64,000 nucleotides of DNA, taken from positions 1 through 64,000 of the forward strand of contig JAVLUZ010000771.1 of the NCBI GenBank assembly GCA_036768485.1. Direction: 5' to 3'. Positions 46,127-57,320 of this stretch are shown here, piece by piece; position 1 is the first letter of the stretch; each line of letters starts with the position of its first letter. The notes under the pieces are model-generated. The model was not told the DNA's origin. It saw only the letters and a list, made by a program, of their open reading frames with translations, and searched no databases. Source of the stretch: Mermis nigrescens. Taxonomy: Eukaryota; Nematoda; Enoplea; Mermithida; Mermithidae. The position numbers were made by a program, and so were the translations under genes.

Positions 46127-46590
46127 CATACATGGGCGTGGAGGGTTTGGAGGGGTATGCACCCCCAGAAACCAAAATACCCCTCCAGAAATCAAAATAC
46201 CCCCAGAATTCAATTTTTGAAAATTTTTTTCGTTTTTTTCGCAATTTTTGATGCCAATGGATAGTGCTTGATAAGAAACGTCGAAAAATGGTGTTTTTAT
46301 CGCCATACCACAATTTTTAAGGCCATTTTTGGACCTCTAAAAATCTTGCACCCCCCATAAGTTTCATGCTGCCCACGTATGGTATGCACCCACAGAAACC
46401 AAAATACCCCCTTAGAATTTAATTTTTGATTTTTTTGTTTCTTCGCAATTTTTTGATGCCAATGGATAGAGCTCGATGAAAAACGTTGAAAAATGGTGTT
46501 TCTTCGCCGTACCACCATTTTAAGGCCATTTTTTGACTTTTGAAAAAACTCTCGCATTCCCCCCATCCAGTACTTTGGTGCGGCCCAATG
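46127..46590. mobile_element. Two fused hAT-type MITEs of the CAYACSTGGGC family
   Basis: A full unit (46127 to about 46379) is followed directly by a second unit lacking its left terminus, ending near 46590. The outer flanks gtggatac (46119-46126) and gtgggtac (46591-46598) match at seven of eight bases, while no TSD lies between the units. This suggests the pair moved or was repaired as one. Confidence 0.85.
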
Positions 46591-46660
46591 GTGGGTACAT
46601 GTGTATATACAGCATGCTTTAAACTCGATTTTGTTTAAAAATTGGTTTTTTTCAAGATGG

Positions 46661-46762
46661 AGCAAGATTTAGACGAATTAATTCTGTTACGATTTTGATT
46701 GAAATTGCGGGAAGAAACCAAATTAAAACGACGATTCTGTAAAATTTTACATTAAAGTGCCC
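46661..46762 (+). pseudogene. Possible N-terminal relic of a PIF/Harbinger-like ORF
   Basis: One frame reads MEQDLDELILLRF-stop-LKLREETKLKRRFCKILH. The acidic start followed by a basic KLKRRF block recalls N-termini of Harbinger nucleases. It is very short and has a stop, so chance is quite possible. Confidence 0.2.
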
Positions 46763-46866
46763 ATTTTCCAAAATATTCTGGGGCTCTGTTACGAAGAAGT
46801 TATTTAATGGCCTCGCAGCATCCATTCATTCTTTTATCACTGCAACTACGAACCGGATTTTTTTAT

Positions 46867-47025
46867 CATACATGGGCAGCGAAAGAATTTAGATGGGGGT
46901 CCGATAGGACCAATGACCAAAAATGACCAAAGAAGGTACCGAAAATTCGATTCTGGGAGTCTATCGATTTTTTGAGGGTCTGTCAGATTCTCAAGGGGGT
47001 CCAAGCCAGACATGCACGTGCAGTA
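46867..47025. mobile_element. hAT-type MITE, short CAYACSTGGGC subfamily
   Basis: Starts catacatgggcagcg, contains taccgaaaattcgattctgg and ends near catgcacgtgc. No clear TSD. Confidence 0.6.
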
Positions 47026-47176
47026 GTGTAGCTGGCCTTCCCAATTTGGGGGGACTAAAACTTTGAAGCCAAAACAAAAAACAAAATAATGTCAAACATT
47101 TATGTGCGTAATAGAAATAGTAAAAATTTGCGAAAATCAAAGTTCTTCGTTGAACCACAACCGCAATTAGGCAATG

Positions 47177-47473
47177 TTAACCGGACAAATAACTGGAGGA
47201 CAGTCTATTGGGAAGTTGCTTGAGATGTGAATTCATGTACGATCCATAGTATTGCACGAAAGTAAGGGCAACCAACGAGACAAGGGCGGCAAAATAACAC
47301 CACACGTTGAAATCAAATTCAGAGACGAAAAAACCAGCAGTCAGTGAAAAAATCGTTGCAGCTAGTAAAGTGGCCGCATGGCCCAGGCCAACAGCTTTAC
47401 CTATTTGATGCCGATCGACGCTATTGCTGGTTTGGGCAGCCAATTCAGCATACACGATTGACATGCCTATTAC
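47177..47473 (-). CDS. MFS transporter, exon 4 (C-terminus)
   Basis: Last exon of a membrane transporter gene whose four exons (53055-52663, 51608-51390, 48323-48003, 47473-47177) join in phase 0 into 409 aa. The acceptor ttgcttcag precedes GTA ATA GGC; the stop TAA is at 47177. It reads VIGMSIVYAELAAQTSNSVDRHQIGKAVGLGHAATLLAATIFSLTAGFFVSEFDFNVWCYFAALVSLVALTFVQYY plus a polar tail, giving roughly TM10-12. The GKAVGLGHAA stretch occupies the usual site of the G-x-x-x-G helix in this family. The tail is cytosolic by family expectation. Confidence 0.85.
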   Translation of the reverse strand, partial: VIGMSIVYAELAAQTSNSVDRHQIGKAVGLGHAATLLAATIFSLTAGFFVSEFDFNVWCYFAALVSLVALTFVQYYGSYMNSHLKQLPNRLSSSYLSG

Positions 47474-47534
47474 CTGAAGCAAGTAACAAATCGACACAGT
47501 GCTGCTTTCCCGACTAATGACATAGGTACTTAAC

Positions 47535-47680
47535 CAAACATGGGCAGCGACAGAATTCTAGGGGGAGGTTTCGGGGAGGGGGGCAGAACAATGAAAAAAC
47601 AAGTCTAAAATTTCCTATGGGATCTACCATTATCTGCGGGGTATTTCGGTCTAATACCCTCCTACCCAAGCTCACGTGTG
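47535..47680. mobile_element. hAT-type MITE in the last intron of the MFS gene
   Basis: Starts caaacatgggcagcg, ends gctcacgtgtg. TSD tacttaac/tacctaac (one mismatch). A member of the 250 bp gcacgt family follows (about 47695-47935). Confidence 0.82.
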
Positions 47681-48002
47681 TACCTAACCTCAAAATTGCC
47701 CAATTAGCTAATGTAGTCAATCGGTCTGGGGGAGTAAAGAAAGAGCTCTTTGGGCCAAAATGACCTCAAAAACTGATATAGGCGCTAGAATAGCGTTAAA
47801 ACTACGTTATTACGCGGTTTCTGGTCAATTTAAAGCACTTTTTAAAAAATTTTCAATTATCATCTATTTTGGCTTTCACATTGCATCATTTCCCCAGAAA
47901 ATAAACCCACCACGTGCATGCCTGGTTCTAATTGCTGTATTAAAATCACATTAGAATATAAAAGTTCGACTTTATTTCCATCGAATTTGTCATAAAAATT
48001 AC

Positions 48003-48323
48003 CTGTAGAGGCATAATAATTAAAAACTGGTAGAATTCTTGTGCAAAGCTGATAATGAAGTACGAAACAGCAGATAGCACAAGTGCGAATTGCAGTAAAC
48101 GCTGTGGCTTGTCAAAGCGTATTTGTAGAATTTTGATTAAAACCGTATTAGCAAAGACCGTAGTAAAACCCAAAACGACGAACAAATAAGACATTTCGGA
48201 GTAGCTGGTCATAAAACGCGAAATAATAAACTGCCGGCTTAAATTATCGTAAGTCATATAAGGCCCATCCAGCAGGCATCTGATCAATAATGTGTTTCTC
48301 AACGCTTGATTGCTAGCCAAATC
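48003..48323 (-). CDS. MFS transporter, exon 3
   Basis: The acceptor after ttttattaag and the donor cag/gtaatt enclose 107 codons in phase 0: DLASNQALRNTLLIRCLLDGPYMTYDNLSRQF...YLFVVLGFTTVFANTVLIKILQIRFDKPQRLLQFALVLSAVSYFIISFAQEFYQFLIIMPLQ. This covers TM7 to about TM9 or TM10 of a 12-helix transporter. The start of the C-terminal half follows the central loop of exon 2, as in SLC22A18/MFSD9-type proteins. Confidence 0.85.
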
Positions 48324-48827
48324 CTTAATAAAAGTATAAAAATAAAATAAGTTTAAAAAATTAAAATTCGAAAAAAATAAAATAAAAAGTAGCAATAAAT
48401 TGAAACAAAAACTCAAAATTTTAGCAAAAGTCGCATGCAAAGCTTGATAAGTCAAAACTCTAGTATTTTCCACTTAAATTGTGATTTATAACAATTAATT
48501 ACCATATACAGCAAACTTATAATTACCGACTATCTGATTAATACTACGTAATTGGAGAAAATCGCTGGTTTACGTAGCTTGAAAATTTTTAAGTGGAAAG
48601 TGCAAACTTAGATGGAAGAGACTACATATATTTATATAAGCTCTTGTGATATAACTCATTTGTAAAAAGACTAAAATAGGTACTTTGAATTACTAAACCA
48701 ATCACATAGTCAAGATAAAGGAACGTGTTTCACACTCCACAAATTGTTGTATTTTTAAATACGATCATAGCAAGTCTTAGTATAAGTTGAGCTATCGCAA
48801 AAAATACAAAGAATCTATTCCTAGGAT

Positions 48828-49570
48828 CACTGTTTTTTTTGTACGAGACAAAGATTTTGAGGCTCGTACAAAGATTTTCAGAGCCATCTTTGTACAACGT
48901 ACAAAGACTTTTTGGGGCAAAGTAATAGTAATTTTAACACTTTTTTGAGTATTTGTTAGCAAAATTTCAAAAATTTTAGGCGCTTCGCGCCGAATATCAT
49001 AATTACATTGTATTTAGCTCCAAGCGCTGGCATTAAACACTCCAAAATCTATCTTTAAGCATCTTTGTACAGATTTAAGCATCTTTTACATCTATTTCTA
49101 CTGTTTTATAAAGATTTTATGCAGAAAAAAGGACTATTAAACAACTTTGCACTGTTTTCTGCCGTTTGAAGATAAAATTGACTCTTTTATCTTTGCGTTG
49201 CATTAAATTCATAAGCAAATTGGTGTCTATTATGAGATTCACTCAGCACATTGCAATCGCTTTATTATTTATAATTGTGTAACACAAGTTATTTTAACTT
49301 ACTGAGTCGAATTTTATGTGTAATTTCAACCTAAGACTCATGAAAATTTTGGCGTTTCGGGCCGAACTAATATAACCAGCTGAATTTAGGACAAAGTTAC
49401 ACCTTTTGCGAAGCGTGCGGGTCACAGATAACAATCTAGTAGTATGTAAAAATGTGTACATTCAATAGCATATCTATACGTTATATGTACAAAAAAATTT
49501 TCGCTCGTACAGAGACTTTTCCGGAGATCTTTGTACATGTACAAAGAGGCTCGTACAAAAAAAAACAGTG
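48828..49570. mobile_element. hAT derivative in intron 2 of the MFS gene (743 bp)
   Basis: Ends cactgttttttttgtacgag and inverse. The exact 8 bp TSD cctaggat is at 48820-48827 and 49571-49578. The inside has gtacaaagattt repeats, ggcgcttcgcgcc and no transposase. It shares modules with 5543-6297 and 8546-9240. Confidence 0.93.
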
Positions 49571-50350
49571 CCTAGGATCCAATACTTTTCATTTATTTAC
49601 GGTGACTAATTCGATACACTTCACGTTCTTTCACTGATAAATGTCAAATACATCAAAGGAAACAAACATGTTTCTTTTGTAAAATCCTTATAAACACATG
49701 CAAGAGCATAAGACCAATGTGCTGGAACATTTGGGCAATTCAAGTTCTTTTGTAAAATCTTTATAATCACATGTATAAGAATCAGACCAATGTACTTGCA
49801 CATTTGGGCAATATTCATTTGATATTTATCAAAAAACTTCAAATTAAATCGTATTATTGCACCAGGGCTGTAAAATCAAATAAAAATGTATGATAAAAAT
49901 AGAGTAAAACAAAATTACCCCACTTCAACGTACGAGCCAGAGCACAGGCACCGGTTTGAAGATGAAAGTTCGGAAAATTCGAAAAATATGTCAGAATTGT
50001 GGGAAAAATTAGTAAAATGCACAATTCGTAGTCAATTCTTAAAAATTTGACGATTCTGCGGGAGATAAAATTTTTTTGCGGGGATGATACACTTTCTTCC
50101 GTGGGGTGAACAACACACATATGTGTGGGGTCTAGACTGTACTACCCCCTCCCACAAGAAACTAAAAGACACTCAGAATAAAATTTATTCTACTACATAT
50201 CATCTACTCTTAGTCTCAATCATGGATGCACAGCATGGCCGATCTGGGGGGTCAACCGGTCTGAGAGGGTCAATAACTGAGCTTTCTTGGGTCAAAATAA
50301 TCTCAAAAACAGGTATAAGTGCTGAAGTAGCGTTAAAACTAAGTTATTAC

Positions 50351-51152
50351 TAGAGAGATCAAACTTTGGTGCAGCACCAAATTTTTTAACCTTCTATGAG
50401 ATACAGAATGTCGAGAAATGTCGAAAAAACACATTTTAAGGACTCAACTAGCATTTTCTGCACCAAATTTGACTGTTTTGCACCGAGTGCACCAAATTCA
50501 CACATTTGTCAAATTTTGCACCAAATTGAAGGAAAATCAGATTCAAACTCTCGCGAATGATTAAGAAAAGACGCCATTATTACCAGATGCGGAAAACGAA
50601 TCAAGTGTCTATTTGCTACTGTGAAAATTTTACGGAGATTGAATCGTTTTTGAATGCTTTAGCAAATGACAACACGGCTGCAGTCCAGAAAGCGGCACTT
50701 TTGATAAAAGCCAACGTTCTGAACAAGAAGGCCTTTTTTACCAGCGACAATAGAGCAAGCAAAGTGTCGAAGTGCTTGGATGGATTCATTCGTGAAGAGC
50801 TAACCTGCTTAGGCCAAAAAACCCCTGTTGAACTTTTTGTTGGAGAAATAAATCCGGAAATTCGACTTAAGACTTTATATGCTCATTTAGTTTTAGTCAA
50901 CGTGGAACATTCTTTCCGCATTATGAATTGCTCTAAACAGATCTTTCGTCCGAAAATATCGAGATATGCAGTGTAATCACGTCTGACAAGTCTTCGTTTG
51001 AGTATAACTAACAAATTATTACCGAATTACGGAATTTTTTGCACCACATTTTGCAACTAATCGTGTAAAATTTTACAACAAATCTTGTAAATTTTTGTAC
51101 CAAATTTTGCACCAAATCGGCTATGTTTTTGCATCAAATTTTGACTGTTCTG
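50351..51152. mobile_element. hAT element with a short ORF, nested in a MITE
   Basis: The left end tagagagatcaaactttgg and the inverted right end cagaacagtcaaaatttg match as imperfect terminal repeats. TSD gttattac (50343-50350) and gttattaa (51153-51160), one mismatch. Many gcaccaaattt motifs lie near both ends. It encodes the 139-residue protein at 50557-50976. Confidence 0.8.
50557..50976 (+). CDS. Short hAT-like C-terminal protein
   Basis: An intact 139-residue ORF with an ATG start. The first part (CENFTEIESFLNALANDNTAAVQKAALLIK) and the last part (LYAHLVLVNVEHSFRIMNCSKQIFRPKISRYAV) resemble the region before and within the hAT dimerisation block, where family members read VERSFSxYKxxLxDxR. 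It lacks the catalytic core and zinc finger, so it cannot transpose by itself. It may be a relic that happens to be open, or a short derivative like those common in invertebrates. It is carried by the hAT element 50351-51152 and is antisense to the MFS gene within its intron. Confidence 0.5.
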   Translation: MIKKRRHYYQMRKTNQVSICYCENFTEIESFLNALANDNTAAVQKAALLIKANVLNKKAFFTSDNRASKVSKCLDGFIREELTCLGQKTPVELFVGEINPEIRLKTLYAHLVLVNVEHSFRIMNCSKQIFRPKISRYAV

Positions 51153-51389
51153 GTTATTAAACAGTTTCTGGTCAATTTAAGGCACTTTTTAAGAAAATTT
51201 TTAATTTTCATCCGTTTTTTGCTTTCATTTTACCTCAATTCTTCTGGGGGTCTAGATACCCAAAACCCCCACGTGCAATGTATGGTTCTAATGAAGCTTA
51301 TTTTTGATAAAATAGTTCTTGGGGGCTATCAATATGACGGTTTTTAATCAGTTTTTACTGCTTTGCGACGTTTGCAACTTTATTTATAC

Positions 51390-51608
51390 CTGATAATCAC
51401 TAAAACGCAACATCCTGGGTTTTTTACTGTCCGGTAAATGAGCTGGCATAGGCAACACAAACAGCAGTAATGGCAAGCAGCAAGCAATAAGGACCAAAGC
51501 GGCACAAATAACTGAACCGCGTATATCGAAAGACACAGCCGTTTTTGAAGCAAACCATGGACCTACGATAGCTGCTATTCCAATAGGTATACCCAATCGC
51601 ATTATGAT
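51390..51608 (-). CDS. MFS transporter, exon 2
   Basis: Acceptor gatacag and donor cag/gtataa enclose 73 codons, phase 0 on both sides: IIMRLGIPIGIAAIVGPWFASKTAVSFDIRGSVICAALVLIACCLPLLLFVLPMPAHLPDSKKPRMLRFSDYQ. This gives TM5, with the G..G.....GP motif typical of the fifth helix in MFS antiporter-like proteins, then TM6 and the start of the long central loop. It joins exon 1 as HRTK-IIMRLG, matching the usual ERxxxLGRLG layout after TM4. Confidence 0.85.
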
Positions 51609-51862
51609 CTGTATCAAGAACGAAATGAACTTGAAATTCGACAGGCAAGAGCAAGAGTCTAGGATTGTCTAACGACATTTTGAGGACTAGATGTGCAACG
51701 ATTTGCCTTTTTAATGAAATTTTCTGATTATAAAGACACTGGGAGCATACAATCAATGATTCCGACACGAAGCGACGAAAATTTTCAGGAATTTCGGACG
51801 TTTTTAAAATTTTCCCCTCCGAAAAATCTTTGTAAATGCATAATGAATAGCGTTAAAAAATT

Positions 51863-51927
51863 TGGCTAGCCAGGACTGGAATCTGGGCTTCCTGGTTACC
51901 GGCCAAGCGTGCTACCAAAATGTTTGC
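51863..51927 (-). tRNA. tRNA-Thr(GGT)-like pseudogene or SINE head
   Basis: The minus strand shows an anticodon arm cttgg-ccggtaa-ccagg with GGT at positions 34-36, and a T-arm-like ccaga-ttccagt-cctgg. Position 33 is C instead of T, the T-loop lacks the TTCGA core, and the D-arm is shortened, so it should not be functional. It lies just upstream, in transcription order, of exon 2 of the MFS gene, in an intron. Confidence 0.35.
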
Positions 51928-51929
51928 CG

Positions 51930-52662
51930 AATGCAAAAAACCGTGTGGAGAGCTTTTGAAACTGGTGGGACGTTGAAACATGACCATTTTCTATTTTGAA
52001 TCGTAATTGCATGCAACAAACATCATGTACTACAGAAATCAGGCGTTTCTCTGCAAAAGAAATCGATGGAGTATCATAATGACATGCACACTCGTATATA
52101 TTAGCAATGGTTCAGAGAAACCATTAAAAAGTGCTAGAACTTATAAATGATTAAAATTCAATATTTTTATCAAACTTGATATCGCAGGAATATCGAATGA
52201 AGTTGAATGTGTCGACCTGATCAGCCTTAACATTTTATTCTATATGAAAGAAACGCCTAAATTTGAATCCAGGAGTATAAATCGAGTTTCCGGCGCAGAA
52301 ACAATTTTACTCCGTAACAACTCTCCAATATGGACTGCTTTCTTCGCGTATAATTTAGACGTTTTTTACACCCCGTGCGAAAATGCAATTAAAAAATTCA
52401 AATAAACGGGAAAAATTTTATCTTGTGCTATAATTCCATTTTTTCTGAAAGACTATCTATATTTCATTACCAGCGTTTCAAATTTTCGCTTTATAAGGAA
52501 TTCAGACATAAAAAATAATGAATTAATAACAAAATAGCTAAGTGCCAAAACACGGTTTTTAGCTTCAAAAAAGTTCGAAAGCGTTCATCAAGTACCATAG
52601 TACCGCATTTCGAAGCCTTTACAAATTTTTAGCGATTGTATAATTAATTTGTAGTACCTAAC
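51930..52662. other. Intron 1 of the MFS gene
   Basis: AT-rich; no element or gene recognised. The donor is aag/gttagg at 52662. Confidence 0.45.
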
Positions 52663-53055
52663 CTTAGTGCGATGATTAGCTTCTGTGACGGATGCCAAAT
52701 ACGATTCGATGACTTGATTCAAGCAAAATCCTAATCTAAGCGGCTGTATGAGCAAAAATCCAACAAAGCCGCCAGCCTGCGTTGAGGCGATATGGTACGA
52801 GAAGGAGAAAATTGTGGCTAAAAATCCCGCTAACCTGGGCCCGCTAGTGTCCATGAGATGACCGATAATAAACGTGCCTACTAGTGTGCACAAATTACCC
52901 AAGGCGTAAATAATAGATATTTGAAACATTGTAATTTGGGAATCCCATTGCAAAAATGGAGATAGAAGTTTGGTCCACTCGCCCGTCGCGTGCCAAATGC
53001 CGTAAAGCACAGCCGATATTACGAAAGCTTTCGTTTGTTCCTTCCTGCTTAACAT
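52663..53055 (-). CDS. MFS transporter (SLC22A18/MFSD9-like), exon 1 and start
   Basis: The chosen ATG at 53055 gives MLSRKEQTKAFVISAVLYGIWHATGEWTKLLSPFLQWDSQITMFQISIIYALGNLCTLVGTFIIGHLMDTSGPRLAGFLATIFSFSYH...QPLRLGFCLNQVIESYLASVTEANHRTK, 131 codons ending in phase 0. TM1 starts about 10 residues in. GHLMDTSGPR is the conserved MFS loop 2-3 signature (G-x-x-x-D-x-x-G-x-R). With the other exons the protein is 409 aa with about 12 membrane helices, normal for MFSD9/SLC22A18-like transporters, whose substrates are poorly known. The frame is open further upstream to about 53112, so an extra upstream exon cannot be excluded. Confidence 0.82.
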
Positions 53056-53565
53056 ATTTTTTGTGAGGACAAATAAATTAAGAATGTCAATTCCACGCGT
53101 CAATTTCTGCAATGCAATCCGAGATAATGGCTAATGCAGCTTCAACGATTTTCTGTAATAGCAATGAAAATTATCCAGGCATATGCGTTCTAAGTCAGAT
53201 GCAACAAGCGTGAATCGACTGCGTAAAAAGGAGATGCCGATTTTCGCAAGAACGAACTACCTTGGATAAACATTGGCCAAGTAGAACGCGATTTTCAATA
53301 TTATATAGACTGCAAATATGATGTGTTTTATAGTCAGAGATGGTAGACAGGTAAGAACTTTTAGGTTGGTTACCTATAACGCGCTAACTAGTGCTGAAAG
53401 TGCAAGACTAGACATTATGTGATCACAGAAAATGTCGCTAACCGGTTCTGATTGTTTATTATATTCTATCCGGTTCTAACCAATCGACATTTGTTCTTCT
53501 TAACACATGTACTTTTTAGCTAAGCTATCCAAATCATATTTAGCTGCACCCTCGAGAGTAGTAAA
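53056..53565. other. Region upstream of the MFS gene
   Basis: It should hold the promoter and 5' UTR; I see no TATA-like element in a convincing position and no other feature. Confidence 0.3.
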
Positions 53566-53816
53566 CACACGTTGGCGTGAGGGGTTGAGGGTATGCACAA
53601 CCTAGAAGACCGAATACCCCCAAGAAACCAAAATACCCCCCAATCAATTTTTGAAAAATTTTTTCGCAATGTTTTGATGCCAAAGAAAGTGCTCGATGAG
53701 AAACGTTGAAAAATAGTGTTTTTCCGCTATACCACCTATTAAAGACCATTTTTTGACCTTTAGAAAATCTTGCACACCCACCCCCCCCCGCAGAATTTTG
53801 GTGCTGCCCACCTATG
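53566..53816. mobile_element. hAT-type MITE, CAYACSTGGGC family
   Basis: Starts cacacgttggcgtgagg, ends gctgcccacctatg. The exact TSD gtagtaaa is at 53558-53565 and 53817-53824. Confidence 0.93.
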
Positions 53817-53824
53817 GTAGTAAA

Positions 53825-55545
53825 GCCAAGTTTACAGCCGGGTCCAGTATAATCAGGGCTTGAGCTTGGCTTAATCTTTACATCTGTGCTTATGCGAGGG
53901 CAGGTTTGAAGCATAACGGTTCAAAAGTATTTATGCATGTAGATATATACCTTTAGATTTGGAAACATTGTCTATTAGCAAATCTTGTCGACGTCCTTCA
54001 GAATGGTGATTGTAAAATCTAATGTATATCATTCGTCTCAAAATTATCATACCGATGCACAGCATTGCCGGTTTAAAAAAATTTTCGATTCGCATCCATT
54101 TTGGTTTTAACTTTGTTTCATTTTTTCCGCATAACTTACCATTTTTCCATTGGTTGGTCTAAGTACGAACCCCTATACATGCATTGGTCCCACTCTTAAC
54201 CGTATATGCGTAGCATTAGGAGCACACGTGGGCGTGGGGTTGTATATCAAAGTACAGGTACAAAAGCAATTTAACATAGGTACTGAATTACTCTGTAACG
54301 AAGAAATAAAGCAAATGGAAAATTAAAAATTATGAGCAACTATGTTTTAATATGATTTTATTGAATTCTAATGATGTAGGTATAGTCTATTTCATTTAAC
54401 TCTGCGGTTTTCTTTTGAATTTAATCCACGTGAATCAGGCTTCAGAAGTGGTTTAAACGTTTGATGCAAATAATGTGGTTTGGCAATAAAAAGTGTCTCA
54501 CCATAACTCGTTTAGAATATCACAGCTATACTCTTGTTTTAAACCATTTCTGTAGGCGCTCTAATTTTTTTTCAAAAACCTCAAAGTTAAATGAAACGGA
54601 CTATAGGTATGGCAATGGCAATCTAAATGGGAATTTGATGTCGGCCGAACGGCTTATTATAATTATGAGACGATAATGAACTCATGAATTGATAACTGTT
54701 TTGGAATAGACTTGTCAATGTTAGCTGACCACCAGGCGTTGAGGAAAGGGAACATTTTATGGAGAATTACAAAAATAGGGCAAAAAAATATAAAAATTGA
54801 AATATTTTTACAAGTGTGAAATAAGTCATTTACAAATTGGAGTAGTAGTCTCTTTCACACAAGCCTGCGCCTTCTACTCAAAAATTTTCAGCTGCAATCA
54901 ACATTTCCAATAAATACTTTGTGACTCGTAAAGATTACTGCTCGTAAATATTGTACGAAAAACAAACTTTTACTAATTTTTCTTGTTTCTTATTCCCAGC
55001 TCACACTACATATACCGGGTTGAACTGTATGAGTCACGCTAGAACGAATGGTCAGGCTGTGCAGCGGTGGTCAGTTCAGTAAATCTCTGGCTGGTTGATA
55101 CCTATTAATCATATAGCTTTATTGCGCTAAACTGGCCCTAAGGATTTTAAGTGAATGTCAAAACAGTGCAAATGTTGGGACTGTTGGGACAATGGGACTG
55201 ATCGAGTGGTGGGATTGTTCAGATGATGGGACTGTTGGGATGGTGGGACAGTTATGACCAGAGAAGCAAGTGGGGTGGGGAGAGAAGCACGTGGGCTGAG
55301 GGTTTGGACTCCTCCAGAATAGAAAAATAGGAAATTCCAGGGGAAAATGAGGCAAAATAAAGGTCGGAATGGAAGAAATTTGAAATCTTGAAAATGCTCG
55401 TAATTGAGCAGAAACTGTGGAATAACGTAGTTTTAATGCTATTTTAGCTTTTTATTAGTTTTTGAGACCATTTTGACCAAAAATACTCCATTTTTGATTC
55501 CTCATCTATCGGCTGACTCCCCAGATCAGCCTTATCAGCCTTGCT
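53825..55545. other. Non-coding stretch with MITEs
   Basis: About 54055-54180 is a fragment of the 250 bp gcacgt family. 54383-54603 is a TA-flanked mariner-type MITE (tagtctatttcatttaac and inverse). 55165-55260 is a gggactgttgggac minisatellite, and about 55270-55545 another gcacgt-family member. No gene is seen. Confidence 0.6.
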
Positions 55546-57293
55546 CAGACCCGGTCTTAGGCTTTTAAGGGCCCTCTGCGAACAAAAAATTTGGGTGCCC
55601 CTTGGTCGGGGGCGGAAAAGTACGAATATGAGCATGAGGCTAAACCATGGTTCATGACTTTAAAAAGTATCTGCTTTCATTGTGCTACAAGTTATTAATC
55701 TGTTTCATCACAAGTTATTAGTCTAATTCATCCTCGACGGTGAATCCAGAGTTTTTGTGGGGACACAGCATCCCAATGTTTTCCTCAACGAGTCAAAAAT
55801 TGGTACAACTTCGGTATTCATGTAAAAAAGCGGTTTTCGCCGTTTTAAATTTTTTTGTTCAAAATTATTTCTTGTGCAAGATTCGAAAACTGCTAGAATT
55901 TTAAACAACTTTGGCAAAAATTCCGAGTCGGAAAATTTCTAAGGCGGAAGGATGTTTTCATTACCTTTATTTGTGCACTGAGCAATATATACACTCCCAC
56001 TGAAACGTTCGGCTCAAAGCACCGGAAATTTTCTAGAATTTTATGCTCTAAAAAGTCAAAAGCCAGATGGACCTTCTAGATTTAGGGGACGAGAATTTTA
56101 GAGTCAAGTTATCTTGACAAGTAAGTTTGGCAAAAATGTTGATTTAGAGTTTCTTAAAAATAAAAATAAATATTTACATCATTTTAATCGCAAAAAATAT
56201 GTCGTTCAAGATAGCCACGCTTCGACATTCATTCAAGTTCGACTCTACTGAATTATTTTTAATTTCCTCTATACTCAATTCTGGTCATTGCATATCAATC
56301 CAGAAAATAAATATTCTTGCGCTAGGCGCCATGAAATTTTGTCATATTCAAGATGCCTTATTAAAAATTGGGCGTTCAGATGACAGAAATTATACAAAAA
56401 CGATTAATCTGGCGCGGAGCTCCTAAAAATGTTGGGCTTGTTGGCTCAAACGTGTGCCAACTCTATTCTGAAGGTCTTTCAAATGCATTTAAGAATTCGC
56501 ACATGCGGTTTTACTCCTCCGAGTGACTCTTACAGTAAATAATCTACATACAAAATCTTGGGGGACTGGTCCCCCAGTTCCCCATTTGATACATGCCTGC
56601 TGGAACATAGGAATGATAAACTTAACTGTCAAAAAATAATTCTTGAGGTAAAAATATACATAGCTTCCATCCAGACCGATAAAAATCTAAATGAATATAA
56701 TTAAGGTGGAAACCTTATTACGATGACCGATAGGAAATAAAAATCATTATAAGATCTATATTCTTCATCTCTCATCAAGTAAGTTAGGTTGATTGTTCGA
56801 AAAATGTTGCGTCAAAGTGATTTTAGATAAAAACAATTTTGACTGTTTTTGGAAAAGTTGGGGTACCGCCCTCCTTAGGAGAATCCTAGATCCGCCACTT
56901 CTCGCACATATACAAAATTTCGACTTACAAACTAACAGTTTGCTGATAATAACTTTTCTATAGCACAACTACGACAAAATTTCAATTATCATAAGAACAT
57001 ATTGTAAAAACAAGAACTAAGAAAAACTGTAGTTACATGTGAAACAGACTATAGGTGGTACGAGAAATTAGTGAGCAGCGCCGGAAACTTTTTAAATTTT
57101 CATAAACAGAAAGGTCAATTAGTATCTATTTGCTGAATGGGAGCGTTAAGACATACAAGCTCGGACGATTATGGCGACCGCCGATTATCCTCCAAATTTT
57201 TCCTTGCTTGGTGTTTAAGGGGCCATCGGGGGCCCCTTGGGGCTCCGGGCCCTGTGCGGTTGCACACTTAGCACATGCCTAAGACTAGGCCTG
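55546..57293. mobile_element. 1.75 kb non-autonomous hAT element
   Basis: The left end cagacccggtcttaggc and the inverted right end caggcctagtcttaggc. The exact 8 bp TSD gccttgct is at 55538-55545 and 57294-57301. A hAT right end of the gatccgccact type (56890) and a piece shared with 45560-45780 (about 56390-56600) are nested inside. No transposase frame is seen. It has the same termini as the 147 bp MITE at 6890. Confidence 0.9.
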
Positions 57294-57320
57294 GCCTTGC
57301 TGCACATCTATGGTTGGGAG

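Larger units (their letters stand above)
50200..51290. repeat. Member of the 250 bp gcacgt family split by a hAT insertion
   Basis: Left part about 50200-50350 (gcatggccgatctgggg, tcaaaataatctcaaaaac) and right part about 51153-51290 (cagtttctggtcaatttaa, cccccacgtgcaatg) together match the intact copy at 47695-47935. Confidence 0.75.
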
